Shown one piece after another: positions 1 to 10,173 of a stretch of 64,000 nucleotides of DNA. How positions within the stretch are numbered: the first letter of the stretch is position 1; each line of letters starts with the position of its first letter. The DNA comes from Leishmania martiniquensis (Eukaryota; Euglenozoa; Kinetoplastea; Trypanosomatida; Trypanosomatidae): assembly GCF_017916325.1 (NCBI RefSeq), contig NC_090145.1, forward strand, positions 5,001 through 69,000. Direction: 5' to 3'. The position numbers and the translations under genes are program-made. The notes under the pieces were generated by a model, which saw only the letters and a list, made by a program, of their open reading frames with translations, ran no database searches and was not told the origin of the DNA.

Positions 1-6
1 GAGGGG

Positions 7-795
7 TCATATTGCCCACATTGAGCGGCCGTGGTGTGATGATTGTAGGCAGCAATGTGGGCGTCTGCTCGCTTGATAAAAAATAGGCGCTTCATAGAAA
101 CGGCAATTTCCAGTCACTGGCGCGCTGCCCGCTCTGAACAACTTCGCCTCCTCGCATGCCGTGTCCCCGGTCGCGTTCGTCGCTGGCGCCTGGAGCAGCT
201 GGTAATTGAGCGGGTCCATTTCCCTTGTCGGGAACAGCGGGTATTCCAGACGCATGACGGCTGCGCCATAGAGGTCGGCCCTATCGCCGTACAGGTGCTT
301 CGCCAGAGTCCAGCTGTGGCAGATCATGAGCTCCGGTGCTGGGATATGCAGCAACAGGTGGATGAATGTCATGACGTCACTGAGAGGGTCCTCCGAAAAG
401 ATGGTGTAGGCCGTCAGCATCGTTTTGTGTGGGGTAAGCGATCGCTCGCGCGCGCGGGCAATGAAGTCTTGTCAAAGCCGTTCCACTGCCCCTTCCCGCT
501 CCTTATCCATACCGATCAGCCCCATCGTCTGCTCGACCAGGCGGGCCTTAGCTTTCCATGGGAAGAGCTTGCACTCGGTCTCGAACTGGAGGGTGTTCCG
601 GTGACGATCCTCACCATCCTCGCTGGGAGTCTTGTGCCTCTCTGCCTGACAGATCCCCTTCTCGGCGGTTGCCAGTAACGACTGCACCCTCTCGTGGTAG
701 CATTCCTCGGTGCTGGCGCCTTTCACCGCCATCATTCTTAGGGTCTCCACGTGGTACATGACCTTCTCCCTGATGGTGGCGGTGCCGCTCGACAT
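7..795 (-). pseudogene. Unrecognised gene with an in-frame TGA (possible pseudogene)
   Basis: An ATG at 795-793 opens a 107-codon frame that ends at a TGA at 474-472. The same frame then continues without another stop to a TGA at 9-7, giving about 262 codons in all. Third positions are mostly G or C on both sides of the internal TGA, down to about position 110. This argues that the two halves were one gene. Just after the stop the frame reads QDFIARARERSLTPHKTM. The part downstream of the TGA contains a leucine- and histidine-rich helix-like stretch (FIHLLLHIPAPELMICHSW). The last 30 or so codons have AT-rich third positions, so the true end may also be frameshifted. I do not recognise the family. 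It is either a gene killed by a nonsense mutation, a sequencing error, or two adjacent short frames. It is the most downstream gene of the leftward unit visible here. Confidence 0.5.
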
Positions 796-2100
796 CGTTA
801 AGAGATAGGAAAGACGTTTTTTCCCCGAACTATCGTGTGAAAGGCGATGGTGGCGTGGAGGGCGAGAGGGCTTTGCTGCTTCACCGGGTATACACCGTTT
901 GTGTGCAGAGCACTCATGTGTGTGCAGGGGAGACGGTGGGAAAACGCAGAGCGAGAGGTAGAGTCATCATCCCGCACACAAGGTGGCGTCCACGCGTGTT
1001 AGGGTGCAGTGCAGCCTGGTCAGCGAGCCGGGCCTCCGGTTCACCTCCGCCCCATCTGGCGGGGCAAAAAAAACGCATCGAGCTCTGCTGTCCGATTGGC
1101 AAGCGCACCCTACATTACCCGACACGCTCTAACCTCGCACGGTCGAACTTTGCGCAATTTCGTGTTGTAGTCGAGGCCGAGATGAGACTGTCCAGGGTTT
1201 GTGCGCGCTGCCCTCGGGCATACTGCCCCCGCGGCTCATGAAATCTTCCATGATGCTTGAGGAAGCGGGTTAGAACAGCAGTGGCGTTTCTTGACAATGA
1301 GCCGCTTCTCTGCATGTGGTGTTCGATACTTGTCTGTGCGGTGGTGGTGATGCTTGCGTTTGGTGCAGGGAGTGAGGCCATAACGGTGCAACTGCTGAGC
1401 GCCGCCATTTCTGATAGCGGAGGCGAGCACGGTGTTAGGAAGAGGGTCACACTCCCTATCCTTCGCCCTTGGATCCTGCGGAGTTCAGTGGGTGAAAAGC
1501 GGGTAACGCTAGTGGGTCTCGGTGGTGCACACGTTGGTCTGGCGTTCAGCTCCCGTCTGTGGCGGAGCGCTTCACAGCGAGGAGCGAAGGCTGAGGAAAG
1601 GGGTGAGAGGACGGTGGTGGGCACCTTGGCGAAGATCTCTTCCGCTGAAAAGATCTAATACAGAAAGCCTCGGGTACCTCACGCGGAAAGCGTCACGACG
1701 AAACGGAAAGGAGCCTCAGAAAAGAGGAGCAGAAAGAACGGAGAGCGGGCTGAGGGCGGAGAAAAAGGAAGGCGCGTTGGGTTGTATGGTGCACATGCGA
1801 CACCTGCAGCGACGGGGATGCCTTCTCGCTTGTACCCCCGCGCGTGGCAAGCTGCGAGATGGAGGTATCAGCAAGAACTGTTGCGTGCATGATGTATATG
1901 TCCGCTTAGATGTGGGCGCGCGCTCAAGCAGTCCAGTGCTACTCACAAACCCTTTCCAAAGAAGGCGAAACGCCCGTACGAGCCCTCCAGTGACCTATGC
2001 ATATAAGGTAGCCCCTCACCTGCTTGTGTGCCTCTTCTCACGCCAGACGGGATGGGATGAATCATGCTAAGGTGAGCGCCGAGCCCCTTTCGTCATGCTT

Positions 2101-2128
2101 GGGGTTTGAGGGAGGGAGGGGTAGGGGG
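2101..2128 (+). other. G-rich tract with potential to form a G-quadruplex
   Basis: Five runs of three or more G occur within 28 bases (2101-2104, 2110-2112, 2114-2116, 2118-2121, 2124-2128). The G-rich strand is the non-transcribed one for the leftward unit, so the RNA would be C-rich. This is a sequence observation only. Confidence 0.5.
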
Positions 2129-3169
2129 CGTGGTGACATTTATTTTATTGGACATCACTATTGCAGATGCCTCTTACGCGTCGATCAGGACCGAAAAACA
2201 AAAGTGCAAAGCCGCGCCGCGGCGGTGTGGAGCACAAGTGATCAGGACCGCTACCACACACATACACGCCCACGCACACAACATCACCTCTGCGCTCATT
2301 ATGTGGGTGGCACCTCTTGCGCGTTTCGCTTTGCATCGAATTCTCGTTTACATCCGCCGGTACAGGAGAAAGTTGGGCAGGACAGTAGGGGGGGGGCCGT
2401 ACCGACACTGAGCGAGTCGTTTACGCACAGGCACTTTTGTGGTACAGGGAGGTACGGCGCTCATACCAATATGACGAGAAAGGTAGGGAGAAGGCGGGAG
2501 ACAGTGACGGCCGGATTGGGCGCGCACGCCCCCCTCCTCTTCTCCACTTGCCAATGAGGAACAGAAAAAAAAATACAAAAGTGCTCTCGCTCGCATCGGG
2601 ACATGCAGCCACTCTTTCCTAGGCGCGAGGAAGCCGGGGCTGAGCCACCAAAGGGTAGCTGTAGGTGCGCGCATGTGGCTGCTGCTGCTTGCTGCTTGCT
2701 GCTTTGGGTCGCTATGGCGCTCTCTCGCTCGGTACAGGCACAGACTCCATCACCACCATCTTTTTACCGTTAACTTCTTGGTGGAGAGGAGTGCGGAGAG
2801 CCGTAAACAGCAGCTTCCCATCTGCTGAGAGGGGGGATGAGGTATACAAAAGGATACGTGGCATACCTTGCCTCCTCCTCGCAGTCACCGATCAGCAGGC
2901 ATACACCTACACAATCGAAAAAGATGAGGCTAAAGATAGGCGGAGGCCCGTCTCAGGAGTCCGGTAAAGGGAAGAAGAAGCTGATTTCCCGTCTGCACAT
3001 GTCCATTGAGCCACACAACGTGAGCTATGAATCACGCCGCCAGGTCGGGAACAGGCGCATGGCTTGGCGCCGCGCAGCGACAGACAAGCGCTACAGCAAT
3101 AGTCTGACAGCGTCATGTGAGCATGGCGCCTGTCTCGTGCTCTTCCAACGCCTGCCTTGCAGGTTGCCG

Positions 3170-3480
3170 CACAGCCACGCCCATCATCGGGGCTGCTACC
3201 TGGGTACATTCCTCTCAGGGTGGTTTATGCTCCACGTGCCAGTCGGCAGCGAGAGCCGGGTAGGATGCGCCGGGCTTGCGCTGGCACTCTGTCCACTATG
3301 TGTATAGTACATACCTGCTGGCGGCCGCAGGTCGCTCTGACGCAGCGCCCTCCATAGTGTGGCCGCCGATATCAGTAGTGATACGTCGCTTTGGCCTGCC
3401 CACGTCGTGGGAGCGGGAAGCCGCCCGTACCTGAGGTGGTTGGGCATTGGCATGGGGCAGGGTGTTGTTGTGTCCCCTAA
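3170..3480 (-). repeat. SIDER-like retroposon remnant (minus orientation)
   Basis: Read on the minus strand, the part starting GCGCATCCTACCCGGCTCTC (near 3270) aligns over roughly 80 bases with the plus-strand block near 35930, which starts GCGCATCTCGCCTGGCACCT. Shared landmarks include a CCACC run followed by an ATGTACC- or ATGCATC-like tail and an ACC(C/T)GG run. Short interspersed degenerate retroposons (SIDER) in 3' UTRs are known from Leishmania, and the position behind the desaturase fits. The family assignment is inferred from the mutual similarity and location, not from a consensus comparison. Confidence 0.45.
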
Positions 3481-3919
3481 CAGAGTGGGTGTCGCACTGC
3501 GATGCCACGCTGCGCCCCCCCCCTTACCAGCAGGGAGAAGGAAAACCAACAACATCAAGGGCGAAAGCAGACAAATACAGAGGAAGACAGCTGCACCCCA
3601 GGGGAGCCATAAAGCAACGCCAGCGGAGTAGAAAAGAGCAGCGCCAAGGAGGAAAGCTCCGACGCCCACACCACGGTGGCACCGCAGAGAAGCACGTGAG
3701 AAAAAAAAAAGATCGACAGGAAAAAGGACGAGCGCTGGGAAAGAGGGGAGCAAACACAAGAGAAGGGGTATGGGTCAACGGCCTGATGTGAGTGTCATTA
3801 GATGATGGTGATGTATGACTCTGGCATCACCCTTGTGAGCTACGGTACGACTGAGTAGGGCAGCGCGCACTAAACGGCACCTTTGCTTCTCTCCCCACCT
3901 CTTGCACGCATCCCTTGTT

Positions 3920-5104
3920 TCATGCAGCCTTCCTGGTAAAACCGTAGAAGACGCTGACGCCCTCGGACGGGATGACGTAGCGGCACTCCCTCCACGTCTC
4001 ACATAGCATCTCGACAAGCGAGCGGTCGTCCACGACGTAGGCGTCGCCGAGAATGTCTTTGATGTGGTGACGCGTCACCTTGATTGCGTGGTAGAAGGGC
4101 ATCTGGCTGAAGAGGTGGTGAACGACGTGGGAGTTGTTGATGTAGTGCAGCCAGTCATTGATGACGTAGCCGTAGTCGCGGTCGACGGTGGCGATGGCGC
4201 CACGCACAAACGTCCAGTGCTCATGCGCGTAGTGCGGGACGCGCAGGTCGGAGTGCTGGAGGTAGGTGACGTAGAGCAGCCAGAAGTTGGTCCAGAGGTA
4301 CGGCACGACGTACCAGCAAACGACGTTGTAGGCGCCGTAATGGTAGGTGCAGAGACCCAAGATGAGCAGCATAGCCACGATGCCGACGTCGGAGAGCACG
4401 ATGTCAGGCCGGTCATCCTTTTGGAAAAGCGGTGACGATGGCTCAAAGTGGTTCGTGCGTTGGCCGTAGTCCTGACTGGCAATGTTGGCAAAGAGGTAGG
4501 CCGGCCAGCCAAACGTGAAGATGACAAACATATTCCAAAGCATCGCCAGCGGCGTCTCCTCAACCAGGTCGATCACATGCTGCTCTTTGCGCGGCACGAA
4601 GGCTGTGTCCTTGGTGAGGTGGTTTGTGTGCTTGTGGTGTTTGCCGTGGCTGATGCGCCAGCTGTGATACGGGACCAGGATGGCGGAGTCAAGCAAGAAG
4701 CCAACGATGCTATTCAGTGAACGGTACGGGCTGAAGGCTTGGTGACCGCATTCGTGGGCGAGCACAAAAATTGCGAAGCCGTTGAGGCCCTGTGCAATGC
4801 CAAACACGGTCCACGCCGCCAATTTCACGGTGCCGACGACGGTGCAGCTGAGAATGTTCACTCCAGCCACACCATACACAACACCCCCGAAGGCAGCCAG
4901 CACCGGCATCACGGCGCGATACATGATGAGGTACAGCGTCAGCACCTGGCAGGTGTCGCGGAAGACGTAGTACATGCTCCACACCGTCGAGCGCTCAAAG
5001 TACTTGGCGGGGATTCGGTCCTGGATCTGTTTAATGGTAAGGTCTTTGGACGGCACCACCACGTCCACATCCTTCTGGCGACCAGCCTTGAGCACGGACT
5101 TCAT
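3920..5104 (-). CDS. Delta-12-type (oleate) fatty acid desaturase
   Basis: Membrane-bound acyl desaturase of 394 residues, expected in the ER, which would insert a double bond into oleoyl chains to make linoleate. The three histidine boxes that bind the di-iron centre are present: HECGH at 117-121, HGKHH at 153-157 and HVVHH at 326-330. The first box as HECGH and the third as HVVHHLF match the FAD2-like delta-12/omega-3 group rather than front-end desaturases, and no cytochrome b5 domain is fused. Hydrophobic segments lie at about 52-78, 82-118, 187-208 and 240-285. The start was set at the ATG at 5104 (MKSVLKAGRQ). The open frame runs 126 codons further upstream, but that part looks like untranslated sequence with poor codon bias. 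Exact regiospecificity is inferred from the family. Confidence 0.92.
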   Translation of the reverse strand: MKSVLKAGRQKDVDVVVPSKDLTIKQIQDRIPAKYFERSTVWSMYYVFRDTCQVLTLYLIMYRAVMPVLAAFGGVVYGVAGVNILSCTVVGTVKLAAWTVFGIAQGLNGFAIFVLAHECGHQAFSPYRSLNSIVGFLLDSAILVPYHSWRISHGKHHKHTNHLTKDTAFVPRKEQHVIDLVEETPLAMLWNMFVIFTFGWPAYLFANIASQDYGQRTNHFEPSSPLFQKDDRPDIVLSDVGIVAMLLILGLCTYHYGAYNVVCWYVVPYLWTNFWLLYVTYLQHSDLRVPHYAHEHWTFVRGAIATVDRDYGYVINDWLHYINNSHVVHHLFSQMPFYHAIKVTRHHIKDILGDAYVVDDRSLVEMLCETWRECRYVIPSEGVSVFYGFTRKAA

Positions 5105-8100
5105 GGCGGCAACGACGACGTAGAGCGAAGCGACTGCGTGTATGGGTACGGTTGTGGATGCGTAAGGGCGGTCACCATAAGAATGCGGAGAGCACGTTTG
5201 GGCGCTTTGCCTGTTCGTAAGTTTGTCACCCTTGGCGTAGGTCCCATTCAGCCGTCCGTAGCAGCGGCGTGTGTATGTTGCGGGACCACAGAGAGTGCGT
5301 GTATCCCATGCGGCTGTGCGAGGCGGAGAGAAGGGAATAGCCGAAAAGGAGAGGCAGTGGGGTGATGAAAGGAAATGAGCCAACGGTAGCCGCATGTGGT
5401 GCTGGAGAAATGCGACCGATATGCCTGCCTGCGTCTTCCCTTCTCTGGCTGTGTTCCGTTTCCGTGTTTCGAGCCCGCACACACCACCGGCAGCTTCCAG
5501 TGCGTGCGAAGCAAGTGCACCCTATGGGCCTTTGCGTCTGGGAAAGGGGCACGGAAAAAAATACGAGCAGGAGAGCCTCTACCGTTTGCCAGCCTCGTCC
5601 CCCCGTACAGCAGCTCACACATACTTGCTTACTTCCGCAGAGCAGCCGCTGGAGAGGAATCAAGAGGAGGGCTTCGCATTTTCTTTCCATGCCGTTTCAC
5701 AGTCGCACAATCCGTGTCAGAGCGCACGCAGCACAGTCGACGGCACACAATGGTGGCGCAGACCATCGTTTGGTGCCTTATTTTTTCGAGCGGCCCTGTG
5801 GTTCCTTCTTTAGTGGGAGTTACGGATTTGCAGGCATCACCAAAAGCCGATCGTGCACAACAGAAACGGTGGTGACTGCAAGAGAGAAGGGAACGGCAGA
5901 GAAGGAAAGGGCCCGAAGGGAGGCAGGCTTCGGTTACGGTGTCAAAGCGAGTGGAAACAAGAAGAAAGAAAAAAGACGCGAAGACAAGAACAGATGGTAA
6001 AGAGCGAAGAAAAGAGCGGGTAGAAAGGAGGAGGAATGATCGGACGAGCACCGAGACAAAAAGATTTTGGTACACCTCTCGGGCAAACATCGAGAGACGT
6101 GGCGCTCACCTCGAAGGTGTCCGCATGCAGGCAGCACGGAGGTTCTTGAGCCCCTTAGACGTGCGTGCTTGCACTTGCATGTGGGCGCTTGTCAATGCTC
6201 GCATTTCTCCCCTTTCTCCCTCACGACTCGATTCCATACACTTAGGTGGGGGGGAGGGGGGGATGCGGGTAGAGGAAGAAGGGGATGGTTGCAAAGCGGC
6301 AGTAGCTCAGTGCCCTCGCCCATTTGAGAGTAGCCTCCCAACCCGCATCGCCTCCCAACGACACTCGCTCACAACGGCAACCGCATTCGCCGTAGCGTTG
6401 GTGCGGTTGCTATTTATTTATTTTCTGCTTTCCTGTTGAAGCGTGCTGCAGCAGTGTTCCTCTCCTCCTCAGGGCGTCTCTGCAGCAGACCCATGCGAAC
6501 TTGTCTCAGCATCGCATTTTTTGTTTGCTTCTGTAAGAGAGGGCCACGGCGGCGCATACTTTGCTTGTCTTTCGCCTCCCCGCATGCTTCGCTCGATCCA
6601 TTCTGGCACCGAACACTCTCCTGCCCACGTCGCATACGGAGCCAGTGCACCGCCAAGCAGAGCAGCAGTGCACACAGAGAGACCGCATATGTGTATGTAC
6701 GACTGTGTGTGCGTGTGTGATGCATGGGCACGAAGCAAGCGACCATCGCGAGCGGACCCTCGTGAAAAATGTGAAGGGGGCCGCAGAGTGAGTATAGTGT
6801 GAAACGGTTAGCCATCTATTGGCCCTGTTACGCTGTCCCTATGGAGCAGAAGAAGCGTACGAGCACTTGCGTATTTTCTCTCTTCACAACGTACCAGCCA
6901 ACATCCACGCCCGCTGCAGTTGTAGCAGCGCAGTGGGTGGCAGAGAAGAGAAAGAAACGCGTACATGCGCTTGCCCTCGCACACTATCAAAAGAAAAACT
7001 AATCGAGCACGGTTAGGAGAAGGAGGCGTTGTGGCGAGGAGGGAGAAGAAAAGCGCACTGCGCAGAGATGTGTGTGGCTGTCAAAGAGAAAAGGGAAAGA
7101 AGTAAACGAGATACAAAAAAGTAAAGAAGGCGAAGGAGCCGCTGGAGGGAAAACTAAAACACCGAAGATTACTTGAACAAACTCACGCATACACACACAC
7201 ACATACGAGCAGAGATGGCAAGAGAAAGAGAGAGAGGCGGAGAGAAAGATGCTACCGGAAAGGTGGAGGGCGATCGCAAAAAGGAGGAGAGCGTCGCACA
7301 AAACAAAAGAGAACAAGAGAAAGAGGTAAAGCAGCAGGCATTACACGCCGCTTCTTTGGCTCTCTTCCGCCGCCCCCCCCCAACCGTCCAGCGGCCGCGG
7401 CTGTGATGATGCATGTTAGGCATGAGCATGAGAGTGAGTCATCAAGTACCTCAGGCGGTTCTCCATCGTGGCGACTCCATGGCCAAACACCACCTGTGGC
7501 ACACACCAGCACATCGGCATGGCTCACGAAAAGAGAAAACGATGACACACAAGAGAGAAAAAACAGAAAGAAGGAGAAGGCATGGGAAACGGATTTGTTT
7601 CTTTGTCAAGGGGCAAAGTGGATGTGCCGCTTCGTTTGATCTCAAACTCTCCGTTCCGCTCGCTCCGTCATCTCCTCCTGTGAGCACGTACGACATGTAC
7701 ACACATGCGCCTTTGTGGAGGAGAGGGGAGAAAGAGGCGGGCACGCAGTCGCTTGCTCAGTGGGGTGGGGAGACGGCGGTCATGCCCTCAGGCAGAGAGA
7801 CACAACTACCTTCTCTAGCTGTGCCCACCGCAGCGATGCGCGGGCTCATGAGCTGCAAAGGCCACGAGAACAGTACCCGAACAGAATCAAGCAAGATAGA
7901 ACACTTAGAAAGGCTATAGAAAAACGAAAGGAAAGCGAGAGCAAAGCAAAGAGAGAGAGAGATGCGGCGGCGTAGTGCAGGGTATCAAGGTGCCTGCGAT
8001 GCCGGTGCCGGTGCCGCATCATGAGCGCGGCCACGCGCGTTAGAAACAAAAGAATGAGCATATGCCTGTATGGCAAGCTCAAAGAAACAGTACACGAGGC

Positions 8101-8199
8101 AGAGACACACACACACGCACAAGGCAGCAAAAGAAAAGTCAGGAGATCACAGGAGCCCGCACCTGGATGGCGCGAGTGTCGCCTCATGGACGACTAGTG
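5105..8199. other. Intergenic: transporter 3' UTR and desaturase 5' region
   Basis: No gene is supported in 3.1 kb. Purine-rich runs on the plus strand (for example about 5930-6060 and 7050-7350) correspond to polypyrimidine tracts on the transcribed minus strand, as expected for trans-splicing and polyadenylation regions. A run of G (6248-6254, 6256-6262, 6267-6269) and an ACACACACACA stretch near 7190 are the only other structures seen. Confidence 0.6.
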
Positions 8200-10173
8200 T
8201 TACTCCTCCGAATCCGGGAGAGGCTTCCGCTGAGGTTTGGTGTGTGCGTTGGACGTCGCATCGAACTTATTGAGCCACTTTTGGAAAATGGACAGCGCCT
8301 CGACATCCTTCGGGTCAATCGGGTCGCAGATGCGGGTGCCAGGGATGAGCAGAAACACAAGCGGTATGGAGATGAGCGGCGTGATGAGGTGGCCGACGAT
8401 GAGCAGCCAGCGCAGGTTGCTGAAGTCGCACGGAGGGCTGGAGGAGATAGGCCACACCGTCTCCATCAGAATCGCGCCAATTGTCGAGGAGGTCGACGCA
8501 CCCATGTTACTGAAGCTTGCCAAGAGGGCGAACATCGTGCTCTCGCACCCCTTGGGGCAAAGGCGTGAGATGAGCATGTTCAGGGGCATGTAGTTGAGCA
8601 TGTAGCATACCTCGTACACGATAGCATCGCCCATGATGTACATGGCGTGATCAGGGATGCCAATGTACAAGTTCCAGCGCTCGACGATGATGATGTCGAA
8701 GACGCTTGCGAGAACTTGGACAAGGATGGTGCAGATGAGCGTGACGCGGTAGCTCTGCTTCGAGAAGACGCGCGCAAACATGTACACGCCAAAGAGGCCA
8801 GCGACGTTGCCGATGACGGCGCCCACGGTATTGTAGAAGGTTTGCGTGAAGTGTGGCCCGTTCGGTAGGCACTCAGCATCCGACATGTAGAAGTTGTCCG
8901 TCCCGCCGGAGATGAGGATGTAGGACACCAGCTGGCACCATCCGAAGAAGTTGGCCTTCATGATTGTCATGGGGATGCAGAGGAAGCCGGTCGCGCACAG
9001 GACAAACGAGATGCCGACGCAGCCGTACAACAGCTCCTCTGTTGTGCCCATGATGTTGAGCACCGTCAGCGCAACGACGCCAGCCGTCATGATGACGCCG
9101 TAGACAGCGACGGAGACGTTGCGAGAGATGATTTCCTTGTTCACTCCGAAGATGCCGCACAAGCACGTCGCCGTGACAAAATCGCCTTCGATCGCATCAT
9201 CGTCAAGCTCACCAAAGCTCACCAGCTCGTTACCGCCGTTTCGCGGCGCCGGCTCGTCATGCGGCGCGGAGGATGTCCTCTCGATCTTGTTCGTCCTGAT
9301 GTCGTACACCATCACGCCTTCCTTGATCGGCTCGGAGTCCGTCCTCGCCTTCATGGACTCCTGCTTGAGCAGAAACAGGTAGTCCTCCTTGCGCTCGACC
9401 AGGTTTTTCTTCTCGCCGTACCAGTTGAAAATGAAGAAGAAAACGCACAGGGCCTGCAGGCCTGCCGAGATGAAGATGCCAATCGTCGGGCGGCCCAAGT
9501 CAGAAAGCGGCCCTTGGATGGCCGATGCGATGATCGCACCTACCATGATGAGGGCCCAGATCCAGGAGATGAGGTCTGCGCCAGGAGCGGGGTGGCGCTT
9601 GATGAGGCGGCTGTAGTGACCCTCTGAGAGCACATCGATGTTCGCAATACAGAAGACGGAGATGAAAATCATACCGCCAGCGATGCCAGCGCTTGACGGC
9701 TGGAACGGCAGCAAGCCGTACACAACAGCGCACACGGCACCGGCGATGCATGACAAGGCCATGTACCACCGCTTTGTATAGCCAAAGAAGGCGAACGTGT
9801 CACTCAAGATGGCTGTCAAGGGCTTGATGGAGAACCCCAGAGAACCGATGCCCGAGATGCGCTGGTACATCGCCGTGGTGACGCCGTAGTTCTTCATGAA
9901 CATGGCGTATCTAGAAGAGGTGAGCAGCGTCTTCGCTAGGCCTTTGCTGAGGATGTACACGATGCCAAGCGACATCACGCACCTTGGTCCGAACGGTACC
10001 ACCGCTGTTCCAAAGATCGGGAAGTGGTGCATAAACGGGGCAGCGTCGAAGAGCGCGGCGGTGTCGGGGTGCACGTAGCCTTCGTCGTTCTCCCCACGCT
10101 GCTGCTGGGGCAGCGTGGAGTCAGGCACGTCATCGGTGCTGACAACGTTTCCGGCCTGCTCATCAACGGCCAT
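8200..10173 (-). CDS. Folate/biopterin (pteridine) transporter, FBT family
   Basis: Polytopic plasma-membrane protein of 657 residues belonging to the trypanosomatid folate/biopterin transporter family (BT1). Members carry folate, biopterin or S-adenosylmethionine, which these parasites take up because they are pteridine auxotrophs. The N-terminal ~50 residues are hydrophilic. About a dozen hydrophobic segments follow in two halves, split by a charged cytoplasmic loop (roughly residues 250-330, KKNLVERKED through the EPIKEG and DEPAPRNGG stretches). FBT-type features include the VPFGPRCVMSLGIVYILSKG entry helix and the LIKRHPAPGADLISWIWALI segment. The start is the ATG at 10173 (MAVDEQAGNV); an 86-codon upstream extension to 10431 lacks coding character. 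Substrate cannot be decided from sequence alone. It lies between the phosphate transporter and the desaturase. Confidence 0.9.
   Translation of the reverse strand: MAVDEQAGNVVSTDDVPDSTLPQQQRGENDEGYVHPDTAALFDAAPFMHHFPIFGTAVVPFGPRCVMSLGIVYILSKGLAKTLLTSSRYAMFMKNYGVTTAMYQRISGIGSLGFSIKPLTAILSDTFAFFGYTKRWYMALSCIAGAVCAVVYGLLPFQPSSAGIAGGMIFISVFCIANIDVLSEGHYSRLIKRHPAPGADLISWIWALIMVGAIIASAIQGPLSDLGRPTIGIFISAGLQALCVFFFIFNWYGEKKNLVERKEDYLFLLKQESMKARTDSEPIKEGVMVYDIRTNKIERTSSAPHDEPAPRNGGNELVSFGELDDDAIEGDFVTATCLCGIFGVNKEIISRNVSVAVYGVIMTAGVVALTVLNIMGTTEELLYGCVGISFVLCATGFLCIPMTIMKANFFGWCQLVSYILISGGTDNFYMSDAECLPNGPHFTQTFYNTVGAVIGNVAGLFGVYMFARVFSKQSYRVTLICTILVQVLASVFDIIIVERWNLYIGIPDHAMYIMGDAIVYEVCYMLNYMPLNMLISRLCPKGCESTMFALLASFSNMGASTSSTIGAILMETVWPISSSPPCDFSNLRWLLIVGHLITPLISIPLVFLLIPGTRICDPIDPKDVEALSIFQKWLNKFDATSNAHTKPQRKPLPDSEE

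Larger units (their letters stand above)
796..3919. other. Intergenic: desaturase 3' UTR and upstream region of the edge gene
   Basis: No convincing gene is visible in these 3.1 kb. The open frames present are overlapping, low-quality and lack codon bias. The stretch holds a G-rich tract at 2101-2128 and a block at about 3170-3480 that aligns with other spacers of the window (listed separately). The minus strand is the transcribed one, so most of this should be 3' UTR of the desaturase mRNA. Confidence 0.6.

Noticed and set aside
472..474. Reading the in-frame TGA as selenocysteine
   Set aside because: The surrounding sequence is not like known trypanosomatid selenoproteins (SelK, SelT, SelTryp), and I did not identify a SECIS element downstream.
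1115..1624. Minus-strand frame of 169 codons left of the desaturase
   Set aside because: Overlaps equally long plus-strand frames, has no family resemblance and no coding periodicity visible by eye.
3196..3759. Minus-strand frame of 187 codons with hydrophobic segments
   Set aside because: The hydrophobic part comes from a pyrimidine tract and the rest coincides with the SIDER-like block.
6300..6370. TAGCTCAGTGCC, similar to a tRNA A box
   Set aside because: No B box (GGTTCGANTCC) follows at a suitable distance and no cloverleaf can be drawn.
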